A DNA stretch of 43,014 nucleotides. Source: Ignavibacteriales bacterium (GTDB taxonomy: Bacteria > Bacteroidota > Ignavibacteria > Ignavibacteriales > Melioribacteraceae). This document shows positions 8,885 to 16,995 of the stretch, one piece after another; position 1 is the first letter of the stretch, and every line of letters begins with the position of its first letter. The stretch spans positions 1 through 43,014 of the forward strand of contig JAFGID010000301.1 of the NCBI GenBank assembly GCA_016929735.1, written 5' to 3'. Made by a program: the position numbers and the translations under genes. Below the pieces are notes generated by a model. The model ran no database searches, was not told the origin of the DNA, and was given only the letters and a program-made list of their open reading frames with translations.

Positions 8885-10057
8885 TTAAACTAAAAATTCT
8901 ATTAATCTTTTAGAATATTTATCATAAAAAAAATATTTCTTAGCCAATTCATAACCTTGATAACCAACTTCAACAAGTTTCTCTTTTCTGTTAAGAATAT
9001 ATCGTAATTTACTTTCTAACTTCTCAAAATTACTACTTTCAACAATAAACCCGTTTATACCATCTTTAATATAAAGACTATTATCACTAACATCAGTTGC
9101 AATTACAGCTCTTCCAGTAGACAGATACTCTGCCAATTTTGTTGAGAATCCATAATTATTTTGATTTGTCCATGGTCTTGGTAATATCAGTAAACTAGCA
9201 TCAATTATCTTACTATATATTTGATTATAAGGTATGTTCCCATGTAAGGTAATATTTAGTATCTTATTTTTCTCCAAATAAGTAATAATAGTATCTATTT
9301 CTCTAGGGTTGCCAGTACCATATATATCTAACCTAACGTTACTTGTGGTTGTTTTAGTTATTTTTTCGATTACTTTTATCAGACTAAAAACACCATCCTT
9401 CTGTTCTGACACTGTTCCAGTATAGACAATTTTGAAAATTTTAGTATCAGGATTGTATGCTACGTAATCTCTTATTTCACAAAGAATTGGAATTCTAAGA
9501 ACTTTCTGATTTCTCTTTTTAGCCCACTCTTCGATTTTTGTTGATATTGCTATAACACCATCATAATATTTGACTAATCGATCATTTATTCTTGCTAGAT
9601 GATATGCTATCTTATTCTTATTATTATTAGGGATCATTGATAACATTTCATTTTTCTCGATAAAGATTTTAAATTTTTTAATTTTCTTTAGGTAAAGTAA
9701 AATGATGAGATCATTTATTATTTTCATAGAAAAAAAAATAATTCTTGTTTCACGATTTACTTTTTTTGTTAGAGAATAAATAAAATAACAGGATTCTAAG
9801 AAGTAAAGATACTTATCATAGAATTTTTTAAAATTGTTTCTTTTTTTTTCAGCAACCTTACACTTTCCAATGTAATGAATTCTGTCGTGGACCTTTGATA
9901 ATTCATGTAAATTTTTATTATGTCTAAATGATGCTAATGTTACCTCATAAGTTTTATCTATACAGATAGCCTTCGCATAACATATAATTCTGGAGTAAGC
10001 AGCTCCAGAAGGATTTTGGTAATTGTGATTACTAAGAATTAAAACCTTTTTCTTCAA
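8885..10057 (-). CDS. GT4 glycosyltransferase
   Basis: 390 aa. N-terminus KKVLILSNHNYQNPSGAAYS is a GT-B acceptor-domain start with the Gly-containing loop. The donor domain begins near FKIVYTGTVSEQKDGVFSLI and includes LDIYGTGNPREI, LHGNIPYNQIYSKIIDASLL and the terminal donor-binding region GFSTKLAEYLSTGRAVIATD, where an E-x7-type pair is recognisable but less canonical than in its neighbours. Very AT-rich. A 217 nt gap separates it from the SGNH gene, the longest break in the 1-12 kb block, so it may have its own promoter, though I do not see a clear one. Confidence 0.85.
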   Translation of the reverse strand: MKKKVLILSNHNYQNPSGAAYSRIICYAKAICIDKTYEVTLASFRHNKNLHELSKVHDRIHYIGKCKVAEKKRNNFKKFYDKYLYFLESCYFIYSLTKKVNRETRIIFFSMKIINDLIILLYLKKIKKFKIFIEKNEMLSMIPNNNKNKIAYHLARINDRLVKYYDGVIAISTKIEEWAKKRNQKVLRIPILCEIRDYVAYNPDTKIFKIVYTGTVSEQKDGVFSLIKVIEKITKTTTSNVRLDIYGTGNPREIDTIITYLEKNKILNITLHGNIPYNQIYSKIIDASLLILPRPWTNQNNYGFSTKLAEYLSTGRAVIATDVSDNSLYIKDGINGFIVESSNFEKLESKLRYILNRKEKLVEVGYQGYELAKKYFFYDKYSKRLIEFLV

Positions 10058-10261
10058 ACCATCCCCTTCAATTTATTCTATGAACCGCTTAATCTCATAA
10101 TATTCTGCAATACTCGTTAGGATGTATTATCAGTTTCATACTCAGGACATTTCTTGATAACAATTGTTTACTTAATAGCAGTTTTAATTGAAGTGAAAAT
10201 TATATCAGCATTTATGCGAGTTAATATTATCAATCCTTAATCCATTGCTTCTGTTTTTTCT

Positions 10262-10281
10262 AATGTAATTAGAATTACATT
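10262..10281. repeat. Short AT-rich palindrome over the SGNH gene stop codon
   Basis: A 9 bp inverted repeat with a 2 nt centre spans the stop codon at 10275-10277. It lacks the GC stem and T-tract of a strong intrinsic terminator. It might be a weak 3'-end hairpin or a protein site. The rest of the gap at 10058-10274 shows nothing I can name. Confidence 0.3.
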
Positions 10282-11210
10282 TCTTTATGTTTTTTTTGAT
10301 TTTGAATACTCATTATTTTACTAGCTACTTTTTCACTATAAAGTTTTGCGCCTTTTGCATTTAAATGCATAGGATCTTTAAAATATTCATTATTTTCTAT
10401 AAATATTTTATCTGATCTATAATCGAAAACAGGAATATTGAATTTGTTTTGAATTTCATCAATAACTTCTTGCCAGGTTTTAATTTCATCTGTATAATGT
10501 TTATATTCAGGTGATACAAAAATATAAATTTCGATGTTTTTTATTTTACACAAACTTATAAAATCATAAATTGCCTTAATTTTTTTTTCATCTACTGTTG
10601 CATTTGTGGTTTTAGCTTTGTCTAAAGGTTCATTCCAAATACCTGATAATGGGATAAAACCATTAAAATGCTTGTTAAATGGCTTAATATTATTTCTCAG
10701 AATGTTGTAGATTAACGAATTAAATGGATAAATATTTGATATTAATTTAATTTTCTCATTTTTACTTCTTCGTAAGACTGCGCGATAAGCAACTTTCGAT
10801 TTATTTACAAATGGTAATAAAACGCCTAATTTTTCAGTATCCCATTGGGGGGGGGTTTGCTCAAAGTCTATATGCATTAAATCTAGGATTGCAACTTTAG
10901 GTGTATATCTCTCCAAGGTTGCTTCTAATATAGCTGCGTGATAGTAAATATTCTGTCCGCCATTCCCAACATTATAACAACTCATTTTCAGAGAATCAGT
11001 AAAAATTTGAGGTTGGTAATGATGCTGTGCTCTCGATGAGCCAAAGATTAGAATATCCTCATCGCTTAATAATACAGAATGAATCAATCTATCATTATTA
11101 CTGCTTTTTTTACTAAAGTATAGATTATCAAATAAGTTACCTATTATTATATCTAAACCGATAATAAAGCATAGAAAAAAAAATATGAATCTTAGTTCGT
11201 TAGTTTTCAT
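10275..11210 (-). CDS. Membrane-anchored SGNH-like hydrolase/acyltransferase, partner of MBOAT
   Basis: I place the start at the ATG 11208-11210, one base after the MBOAT stop, giving 311 aa; a longer in-frame version would overlap MBOAT. The N-terminus has one hydrophobic segment (RFIFFFLCFIIGLDIIIGNL, about residues 6-25), so the globular part should face the periplasm. SGNH landmarks are ILIFGSSRAQHH (block I Ser) and YFKDPMHLNAKGAKLYS near the C-terminus (block V Asp/His). DltD and AlgX/AlgJ proteins of this type accept acyl groups passed by an MBOAT partner. A run of nine G on the plus strand at 10847-10855 lies in this gene (the Thr-Pro-Pro-Gln codons) and could slip; see findings. Confidence 0.8.
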   Translation of the reverse strand: MKTNELRFIFFFLCFIIGLDIIIGNLFDNLYFSKKSSNNDRLIHSVLLSDEDILIFGSSRAQHHYQPQIFTDSLKMSCYNVGNGGQNIYYHAAILEATLERYTPKVAILDLMHIDFEQTPPQWDTEKLGVLLPFVNKSKVAYRAVLRRSKNEKIKLISNIYPFNSLIYNILRNNIKPFNKHFNGFIPLSGIWNEPLDKAKTTNATVDEKKIKAIYDFISLCKIKNIEIYIFVSPEYKHYTDEIKTWQEVIDEIQNKFNIPVFDYRSDKIFIENNEYFKDPMHLNAKGAKLYSEKVASKIMSIQNQKKHKEM

Positions 11211-11211
11211 A

Positions 11212-12615
11212 TCAAAATTGAAAATATATAAATTGACTACCATCAAAAACACCTATAGATAATATCACTATTACGAGTAAGGCATATTTAAATGATTCTA
11301 CAATGGGAGAATTGGTTTTGGAAAATTTTATCTGATACTCCTCATAAAACTCTTTAAATATAATCATCGTTATACCGAATATTCCATATACATATGTTCT
11401 TGCTTCACCAATATACAAAGTTCCTAGATTCGTAAAAATTTTATTGATAATAAGAAAAGCATCAGAAACAGTATTTGCTCTAAAGAATATCCAAATAAAA
11501 TTAACAAATAATAGATTAATAATAATGAATAATATTTTTGAAATCCCTATATATTTTTTTATGAATTTATCATAACTTAACACCTTTTGAATGGCATTTA
11601 ATATGCCATGCGATGTTCCCCAAATAACAAATGTCCAGTTTGCTCCATGCCATATACCGCTGATAATAAAAGTTATCATTAGATTAAAATAATTCCGAAG
11701 TTTACTTACTTTATTTCCTCCAAGAGGTATGTATAAATAATCTCTAAACCACGTTGAAAGTGAAATATGCCATCTATGCCAAAATTCACTTATGCTCATA
11801 GAAAAATAGGGCCTTTTAAAGTTAGTCATTAGATCAAATCCCATAATTCGAGCAGCTCCAATTGCAATATTGGAATACCCGGCAAAATCACAATAAATCT
11901 GGAAAGAGAAAAATATTGTTGCAACCAATAAAGTTGTCCCGTTATGAGCTTCAACATTATTATAAACAGCGTTAACAAATAAAGCCAGCCTATCGGCGAC
12001 AACTACTTTCATAAAATATCCCCAAATCATCTGTTTAAGTCCATTTTCAAGTCGTTCAACCGAAAAATCATGTTTCTGATAAAATTGCTGTAATAAATTT
12101 TTAGCCCGTTCAATTGGCCCAGCTACCAATTGTGGAAAAAATGACACAAATAAAGCATAAATCCCGAAATGTTTCTCTGCTTTTAAATCACCACGATAAA
12201 CATCTATAGTATAACCTACAGCCTGAAAAGTATAAAACGAAATACCTACAGGTAAAAGAACATCTAAATTATCAATGTTCCAACGTATCTTAAAATTATC
12301 CAACACGTTAAAAATAGTTATGTTAATGAAATTGAAATACTTAAAGATGATTAAAATACCAAAATTTATTATCAGACTTATTGTCAAATAAATCTTCTTC
12401 TTGTTTTTATTCATTGCCCTAGCTACTAAAATACTGCATAACCAAGTTATTATTGTTGATGTTAATATCAGAACCGCGTAAGCAGGCTTCCAGTTCATAT
12501 AGAAATAATAGCTGGCAATTAAGAGGAAAAACCATCTAACCTTATGTGGAATTAAGAAATAAAATAACACAACAAGCGGGAAAAAAATCAGGAAGATAAA
12601 AGAATTAAACAGCAT
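11212..12615 (-). CDS. MBOAT family O-acyltransferase (AlgI/DltB-like)
   Basis: 467 aa polytopic membrane protein with about 10-12 hydrophobic segments. Diagnostic motifs are LPVGISFYTFQAVGYTIDVY, FWHRWHISLSTWFRDYLYIP and the conserved catalytic-His segment ISGIWHGANWTFVIWG. The start MLFNSFIFLIFFPLVVLFYF is typical of the family and usually follows directly on the initiator. MBOAT proteins move acyl groups, usually acetyl from acetyl-CoA, across the membrane for O-acylation of extracellular polysaccharide. With the next gene (SGNH) it forms the usual two-protein O-acylation pair. It stands just downstream of fnlC. Confidence 0.92.
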   Translation of the reverse strand: MLFNSFIFLIFFPLVVLFYFLIPHKVRWFFLLIASYYFYMNWKPAYAVLILTSTIITWLCSILVARAMNKNKKKIYLTISLIINFGILIIFKYFNFINITIFNVLDNFKIRWNIDNLDVLLPVGISFYTFQAVGYTIDVYRGDLKAEKHFGIYALFVSFFPQLVAGPIERAKNLLQQFYQKHDFSVERLENGLKQMIWGYFMKVVVADRLALFVNAVYNNVEAHNGTTLLVATIFFSFQIYCDFAGYSNIAIGAARIMGFDLMTNFKRPYFSMSISEFWHRWHISLSTWFRDYLYIPLGGNKVSKLRNYFNLMITFIISGIWHGANWTFVIWGTSHGILNAIQKVLSYDKFIKKYIGISKILFIIINLLFVNFIWIFFRANTVSDAFLIINKIFTNLGTLYIGEARTYVYGIFGITMIIFKEFYEEYQIKFSKTNSPIVESFKYALLVIVILSIGVFDGSQFIYFQF

Positions 12616-12663
12616 ATTATTACCTGAATAGAGTAAATAGAAATTTTTTTTTTATCAACTTTA

Positions 12664-13827
12664 TTATATTTTAATTCCCCACCAATCATTACTTAATTTT
12701 GCAGTACCAATTATCAATTTTAAAACCCGCCAGGAAGTGTTTTCAACATTGTAATTGTCTGGTAAAGCGTGATGAGTAAAGCGTGATGAGTGAAGAGTGA
12801 GGCGTGATGAGTGTTCGTCGATGGCGACTTTGATAGAATCCAAAACTATCTCAGGATCAAACCCCGTTAGAATTATTGTACCTGCATCAATTGCTTCCGG
12901 ACGTTCCATTGAAATTCGTAGAGTTACTGCAGGAAAATTCAACATCGATGATTCTTCGCTGATTGTGCCGCTATCTGATAAAGCACACTTTGCATTAAGT
13001 TGGAGAAAGTTGTAATCGTGAAAACCGAATGGTTTGAGGAAGCGTAATGCGTGATGAGTGAAGAGTGAAGAGTCAAGAGATTCAAGTCGTTTGCGAGTAC
13101 GAGGGTGAGTGGAGATTATAACCGGAAGTTGGTATTCTTCGGCCAGTCGATTCAGGATTTCAATTATCTTTTTTAAGTTTTCAGGATTATCAACATTTTC
13201 TTCTCTATGAACAGAAACAATAAAATACTTCCCTTTTTCAAGTTCAAGTTCTTCCAGTATTTTTGATTTCATGATTTTATCTTTATAAAAGTTAAGAACT
13301 TCAAACATAGGCGAACCGGTTAGATATATTCTTCTATGCGACAAACCTTCTGAAAGTAGATGACGGCGAGAATTTTCGGTATAAACAAGATTGAAATCAG
13401 CGGTATGATCAATAATTCTACGATTAATCTCTTCAGGTACATTCATATCAAAACTTCTATTCCCTGCTTCCATGTGAAAAATGGGGATTTTCATGCGTTT
13501 CGCCATTATAGCAGCTATCGAGGCATTAGTATCTCCAAGAATCAAACAAGCATCCGGCTTTTCCTTGAAGAATATCTCTTCAACCTTGATCAAAGTCTCA
13601 CCTAAAACATGACCTAAAGAACTGGTATCTACTCCCATATAATAATCTGGTTTACGGAGTTCCAAATCTTTGTAAAATATTTCGTTCAGCTCGTAATCAT
13701 AGTTCTGCCCAGTATGGACGGTGATGTGATTGGTATATTTATCTAATAAAGGCATGACGCGGGAGAGACGGATAATCTCGGGGCGAGTGCCGACGATTGT
13801 TACAATTTTTAAGCTTGATTTTTTCAT
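12664..13827 (-). CDS. fnlC: UDP-N-acetyl-L-fucosamine-pathway 2-epimerase (WecB-like)
   Basis: The ATG at 13825-13827 follows AAGGA with 8 nt spacing; a GTG nine codons upstream lies in repeat DNA and is less likely. 387 aa. WecB/FnlC landmarks: VGTRPEIIRLSRVMPLLDKY, VHTGQNYDYELNEIFY, IVSVHREENVDNPENL, KPFGFHDYNFLQLNAKC and LSDSGTISEESSMLNFPAVT. The FHDYN segment and a C-terminal WWGI are typical of the CapG/FnlC branch, which performs the last C2 inversion to UDP-L-FucNAc. Two peptide insertions at about residues 251-262 and 338-354 are encoded by the heptanucleotide repeats and sit where relatives have variable loops. It should be functional if those loops tolerate the inserts. Confidence 0.9.
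   Translation of the reverse strand: MKKSSLKIVTIVGTRPEIIRLSRVMPLLDKYTNHITVHTGQNYDYELNEIFYKDLELRKPDYYMGVDTSSLGHVLGETLIKVEEIFFKEKPDACLILGDTNASIAAIMAKRMKIPIFHMEAGNRSFDMNVPEEINRRIIDHTADFNLVYTENSRRHLLSEGLSHRRIYLTGSPMFEVLNFYKDKIMKSKILEELELEKGKYFIVSVHREENVDNPENLKKIIEILNRLAEEYQLPVIISTHPRTRKRLESLDSSLFTHHALRFLKPFGFHDYNFLQLNAKCALSDSGTISEESSMLNFPAVTLRISMERPEAIDAGTIILTGFDPEIVLDSIKVAIDEHSSRLTLHSSRFTHHALPDNYNVENTSWRVLKLIIGTAKLSNDWWGIKI
12767..12815. repeat. Heptanucleotide repeat block inside fnlC (7 units)
   Basis: Seven consecutive 7 bp units in strict register on the plus strand: GCGTGAT, GAGTAAA, GCGTGAT, GAGTGAA, GAGTGAG, GCGTGAT, GAGTGTT. Consensus about G(A/C)GT(G/A)A(T/A). On the coding (minus) strand it adds Ser/His/Arg/Thr-rich residues, including a visible 7-residue periodicity HSSRLTL-HSSRFTH. 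Confidence 0.9.
13042..13076. repeat. Second heptanucleotide repeat block inside fnlC (5 units)
   Basis: Units GCGTAAT, GCGTGAT, GAGTGAA, GAGTGAA, GAGTCAA, then a decayed unit to 13083. In the protein it gives SLDSSLFTHHALRF at about residues 251-262, just before the conserved KPFGFHDYN motif. Confidence 0.88.
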
Positions 13828-13840
13828 ATTTAGTTCCTTG

Positions 13841-13870
13841 TCCGCAGATAACACGGATTTTCACGGATTA
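13841..13870. repeat. Left inverted repeat flanking the GxxExxY gene
   Basis: Contains three degenerate 9-10 bp units of the type CGCAGAT / CACGGAT. It begins right after the fnlC ribosome-binding site and runs into the end of the GxxExxY gene. The copy at 14286-14313 is in opposite orientation; I align 19 of 26 positions, and most mismatches are G/A transitions. Confidence 0.75.
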
Positions 13871-14272
13871 TTTCATTTTAATATTTTTAATGTATTTAGT
13901 TAATATCATTCTTTTATGTTCTAACTTCTGTGTTCCGAAATTTATTAGTAAGCCCAATTCAAAACCTGTTGCTTTTAAGTAATTTAGTAATTGTGCTTCA
14001 TGATCTGAAGTTAATTTTGATAGTGCCTTTAGCTCGACGATTATCTTATCAAAACAAATAAAATCAGCTTTATATTCCTTAGTTAGAGTTTTCCCTTTGT
14101 AACTGATTTCCAAGAGTTTTTCACGTTCAAATGGTAATCCCTGCTCAACAAACTCCAGCTCGAGAGCTTCCTGATAAACTGGTTCCAAAAATCCACAGCC
14201 AAGTTCTTTATGTACTTCAATACAAGCTCCGATTATTTTATAAGTTTCTTTTTCATGAAGTAAATCAGCCAT
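13868..14272 (-). CDS. GxxExxY family protein (PDDEXK-like small nuclease fold)
   Basis: Start chosen at ATG 14270-14272, which has GGAAAG just upstream, rather than a GTG at 14284; 134 aa. Family signature [13 protein letters not shown] gives the G-x2-E-x2-Y motif, followed by [18 protein letters not shown], which carries the D...E-x-K acidic core typical of PD-(D/E)XK folds, and [19 protein letters not shown], a conserved C-terminal segment. The fold is nuclease-like but the cellular role of the family is not established. It has no link to sugar metabolism and separates fnlB from fnlC, bounded on both sides by inverted copies of one repeat. It looks like a small mobile or repeat-associated unit inserted in the operon. 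Confidence 0.88.
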   Translation of the reverse strand: MADLLHEKETYKIIGACIEVHKELGCGFLEPVYQEALELEFVEQGLPFEREKLLEISYKGKTLTKEYKADFICFDKIIVELKALSKLTSDHEAQLLNYLKATGFELGLLINFGTQKLEHKRMILTKYIKNIKMK

Positions 14273-14285
14273 TACACTTTCCACT

Positions 14286-14313
14286 ATCCGCGATAATCTG
14301 CGTAATCCGTGGA
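14286..14313. repeat. Right inverted repeat flanking the GxxExxY gene
   Basis: Holds three degenerate units (ATCCGCGAT, AATCTGCGT, AATCCGTGG on the plus strand) and abuts the fnlB stop codon at 14314-14316. It is the inverted partner of the copy at 13841-13870. Confidence 0.75.
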
Positions 14314-15465
14314 CTATACCTTTTCATAATAAGTATCGGGATCTTCTGGGTCAAAGAATTCATTTATCCAAAACAAAGTGATCAATTCTTCTTCGCCAAT
14401 ATTGGTGATATTATGCGTGTACCAGATCGGCATATCCACATACCCGGGCTCTCTGCCATCTATCTCATAATTGATTATCTCTTCTGTTCCAATCTTTCTG
14501 AGTTGAATACGCGCTTTGCCTTTGATTACTGCAAATCTCTCTATTTTCCTGATATGAAAATGATCACCTCTTGTTATTCCCGGTTTTGTCGTGGAAAAAG
14601 AAAACTGACCCTGTCCAAAAGATTTTACTGTTTCAACAAACGAGCCTCTATCATCGGTATGCAATTTGAATTCTCGAGGAAAATAAGCAGCCGGAATATA
14701 CGAGCGGAAAGTATTGAAGAGACAAAGATCAAAATAATCATCAAGATTAGGAAATGTTCCGGCTTCCATGTAATGTTGTTTGTACTGATTTAATTTGGTT
14801 AATACATCTGACACTTTTTTCGCTGCTATCGGCGGCACAAGATATTCATCACAAGATTTACCTTTTCTTATCAATTCAAAAATCAACTTTACCAAATCCA
14901 ATACATAAATCAGTTCAATTTCTGCATCAATTTGGATTTCCGGTTTTTCATCATGGGCTAAGCGATGAGAAAAAGTGGCAATAAATGAATTATAATAAGG
15001 ATTGCCAAAAGGGCCAAAGACATTGGGTATCACTAAGCCGGTAAATTCAGCTCCTCTCTTCTTTGACCATTCGATCAACAGCTCTCGGCCTTTTCTTTTT
15101 GATTTGCCATATAAATTGTCTTTGTTTTCCTGTGTACTCGAAGAAATAAATACATGTGGTGTTGAATTTGTCCTCTCTAAAGCAGTTATCAATTTTTCAA
15201 CTAATTCCACATTTGTCTGATAAATAACTTCCGGATCATTATGCCGATTCATTGCTGCCAAATGAACTATAACATCACATTGAGTAACAAATTTATCTAT
15301 TTTTTCTTCATTCTGGAAAAACTCATCCTTGAATTCTATTCGTTCTACATTTTTTTGTAATCCCAGATAGTTATATAAATGAGTGCCGATAAAGCCTGAT
15401 TGACCTGTAATACCAATGCGTAAAGAGTGATGCGTAAAGCGTGATGAGTTATTTTGTTTTGGCAT
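14314..15465 (-). CDS. fnlB: UDP-2-acetamido-2,6-dideoxy-hexulose reductase, SDR plus cupin (CapF/FnlB)
   Basis: 383 aa, the normal two-domain CapF plan. An N-terminal extended SDR starts at [18 protein letters not shown] and includes [15 protein letters not shown] and [20 protein letters not shown] with the Y-x3-K pair. A C-terminal cupin from about residue 265 has [20 protein letters not shown], the metal-binding His cluster. It acts second in UDP-GlcNAc to UDP-L-FucNAc. The ATG at 15463-15465 has a good AAGGAAG site 7 nt upstream. Between it and the usual family start lie about 15 extra residues ([14 protein letters not shown]) encoded by heptanucleotide repeats, so the repeat is translated as an N-terminal extension. 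The start overlaps the tail of the four-helix-bundle pseudogene. Confidence 0.92.
   Translation of the reverse strand: MPKQNNSSRFTHHSLRIGITGQSGFIGTHLYNYLGLQKNVERIEFKDEFFQNEEKIDKFVTQCDVIVHLAAMNRHNDPEVIYQTNVELVEKLITALERTNSTPHVFISSSTQENKDNLYGKSKRKGRELLIEWSKKRGAEFTGLVIPNVFGPFGNPYYNSFIATFSHRLAHDEKPEIQIDAEIELIYVLDLVKLIFELIRKGKSCDEYLVPPIAAKKVSDVLTKLNQYKQHYMEAGTFPNLDDYFDLCLFNTFRSYIPAAYFPREFKLHTDDRGSFVETVKSFGQGQFSFSTTKPGITRGDHFHIRKIERFAVIKGKARIQLRKIGTEEIINYEIDGREPGYVDMPIWYTHNITNIGEEELITLFWINEFFDPEDPDTYYEKV
15418..15452. repeat. Heptanucleotide repeat block at the 5' end of fnlB (5 units)
   Basis: Units GCGTAAA, GAGTGAT, GCGTAAA, GCGTGAT, GAGTTAT in register. It encodes most of the extra N-terminal residues of FnlB and also supplies the final stop region of the adjacent pseudogene (15449-15451). 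Confidence 0.88.
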
Positions 15466-15811
15466 AGATATACTTCCTTAAGCCTAAAATCATTTTTCGA
15501 ATATTTGTTACATCAATTTCCAATTTATCGTAATCTTCAGTCTTGATAAATCCTAACTCTAGACTTATTAAAAGTTGGGTGTCAAGCTCAGAAAGAGAAC
15601 CAAGAGCAATCGATAGAAATTGTTTAAACTCTTTATCAGATGCTCTAGCTGCACCCTCTGCTATATTTGAAGGAATTGATACTGAAGCTCTTCATATTTG
15701 ACCAGTGATTCCAAAAATTTCACTTTTTGGAAAATTATCTGTAAGTTTATATACTTTTACAACTAAATCAATAGCCTTTTTCCATACATCTAAATCTTTA
15801 TGTGTTTTCAT
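15449..15811 (-). pseudogene. Four-helix-bundle protein gene (23S rRNA IVP family) with an in-frame nonsense codon
   Basis: Translation from ATG 15809-15811 gives MKTHKDLDVWKKAIDLV, IFGITGQI, then TGA (15692-15694), then RASVSIPSNIAEGAARAS, FLSIALGSLSELDTQLLIS and IRKMILGLRKYI, ending at 15449. This is the complete four-helix-bundle/S23 family pattern at about 120 codons. Relatives have RRA at the stop site, so the likely change is CGA to TGA. No other disruption is seen, which suggests a recent nonsense change. The family includes proteins encoded by intervening sequences in some 23S rRNA genes and by free-standing genes of unknown role. Here it lies between heptanucleotide blocks, like an insertion between fnlA and fnlB. 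Confidence 0.9.
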
Positions 15812-15831
15812 TTTTCCTTATTAAGAATAAC

Positions 15832-15887
15832 GCGTTATGAGTGATGTGTGATGTGTGATGGGCTTAACATAAGGCGTGATGCGTTAT
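15832..15887. repeat. Heptanucleotide repeat array, G-rich on plus strand (8 units)
   Basis: Units in strict 7 bp register: GCGTTAT, GAGTGAT, GTGTGAT, GTGTGAT, two decayed units, GCGTGAT, GCGTTAT. It lies between the four-helix-bundle pseudogene and fnlA and faces an oppositely oriented array at 15922-15984. Confidence 0.88.
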
Positions 15888-15921
15888 GAAAAAAGATGTG
15901 CATTCTTCATCTATGCACTAT

Positions 15922-15984
15922 TTACTCTTCGCTTATTTCTCTTTACTCGTCACTCGTTACTCTTCACACTTCACTCTTTACTCA
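15922..15984. repeat. Heptanucleotide repeat array, opposite orientation, running into fnlA
   Basis: Nine units in register on the plus strand as TTACTCT, TCGCTTA, TTTCTCT, TTACTCG, TCACTCG, TTACTCT, TCACACT, TCACTCT, TTACTCA. On the minus strand these are the same G(A/C)GTRAW units. The array covers the end of fnlA: the last residues VMSKE and the TGA stop at 15971-15973 come from the repeat. Confidence 0.88.
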
Positions 15985-16987
15985 TCACCTCTTCTCTTAT
16001 AAAATCCAATTTAAGCAGCAACCTCTTCGTTCCTTCCACATCCAATCGTGTCGTATTATGTGAAGTATATTCTTCAACTCTGGAGATTTTGTCATCGCCC
16101 TCTTCAAAATATACATTATAATTCAAGTCTCGATGATCCGCCGGGATGCGGTAATAATCCCCCAAATCTTCAGCTTTAACCATTTCCTCTCGGTTTACTA
16201 ATGATTCAAAAAGTTTTTCTCCGTGTCTTGTGCCAATGATCTTAATCTCGTTATCTGCATTGTAGAGTTCCTTTAATGCTTTTGCCAGATCTGCAATCGT
16301 AGAGGCCGGAGCTTTCTGGATAAATCTATCACCTTGTTTACCATGCTCAAAAGCAAATAAAACCAGATCAACAGCATCTTCGAGAGTCATCATAAAGCGG
16401 GTCATATTGGGATCTGTTATTGTAATGGGAATACCTTTCTTGATCTGCTCAACGAATAATGGGATCACCGAACCACGGGATGCCATTACATTACCATAGC
16501 GGGTTCCGCAAAAAACAGTTCCATTTTCGGCAACTTCTCTGGCTTTTGCCACCATCACCAATTCCATCATGGCTTTACTCATACCCATGGCATTGATTGG
16601 GTACACTGCTTTATCTGTACTTAGAATAATTACCTTTTTTACATTATTCCGAATTGCCGATTCCATAACATTATTAGAACCAAGAATATTGGTTTTTACT
16701 GCCTGAATAGGAAAGAATTCACAAGTCGGAACTTGTTTGAGAGCGGCAGCGTGAAAAACATAATCAACGCCTTTCATCACTGAATCTACACTTTCTTTAT
16801 CACGAACATCACCAATATAAAACTTGATTTTAGGATTATTATACTTTTTCCGCATATCGTCTTGTTTTTTTTCATCCCGGCTGAATATACGAATTTCTTT
16901 TAAATCTGTGTGTAGAAATCTTTTTAAAGCAGCATTTCCAAAGGAGCCGGTGCCACCGGTGATTAATAGGGTTTTGTTGTTGAACAT
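15971..16987 (-). CDS. fnlA: UDP-GlcNAc 4,6-dehydratase/5-epimerase (CapE/FnlA)
   Basis: 338 aa. The N-terminal dinucleotide motif is ITGGTGSFGNAALKRF; the active-site region is LSTDKAVYPINAMGMSKAMM, with Met instead of Tyr in the M-x3-K pair, characteristic of the CapE/FlaA1 inverting dehydratases; GTRYGNVMASRGSVIPLFVE and TRFMMTLEDAVDLV follow. It starts the UDP-L-FucNAc pathway. The ATG has AAGGAG with 4 nt spacing, and this site overlaps the stop of the DUF354 remnant at 16996. The last five residues are encoded by the heptanucleotide array. Neighbours fnlB and fnlC complete the pathway, separated by two insertions. Confidence 0.94.
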   Translation of the reverse strand: MFNNKTLLITGGTGSFGNAALKRFLHTDLKEIRIFSRDEKKQDDMRKKYNNPKIKFYIGDVRDKESVDSVMKGVDYVFHAAALKQVPTCEFFPIQAVKTNILGSNNVMESAIRNNVKKVIILSTDKAVYPINAMGMSKAMMELVMVAKAREVAENGTVFCGTRYGNVMASRGSVIPLFVEQIKKGIPITITDPNMTRFMMTLEDAVDLVLFAFEHGKQGDRFIQKAPASTIADLAKALKELYNADNEIKIIGTRHGEKLFESLVNREEMVKAEDLGDYYRIPADHRDLNYNVYFEEGDDKISRVEEYTSHNTTRLDVEGTKRLLLKLDFIREEVMSKE

Positions 16988-16995
16988 GTTACTCC

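Noticed and set aside
14131-14793. Plus-strand frame of 220 codons
   Set aside because: It is antisense to the GxxExxY gene and fnlB, both of which have clear family motifs.
15832-15988. CRISPR-like array
   Set aside because: Units are 7 bp, contiguous and degenerate with no spacers, and no cas gene is present.
15876-16121. Plus-strand frame of 81 codons across the heptamer arrays
   Set aside because: It is mostly repeat translation (LFTRHSLLFTLHSLL type) plus antisense of fnlA.
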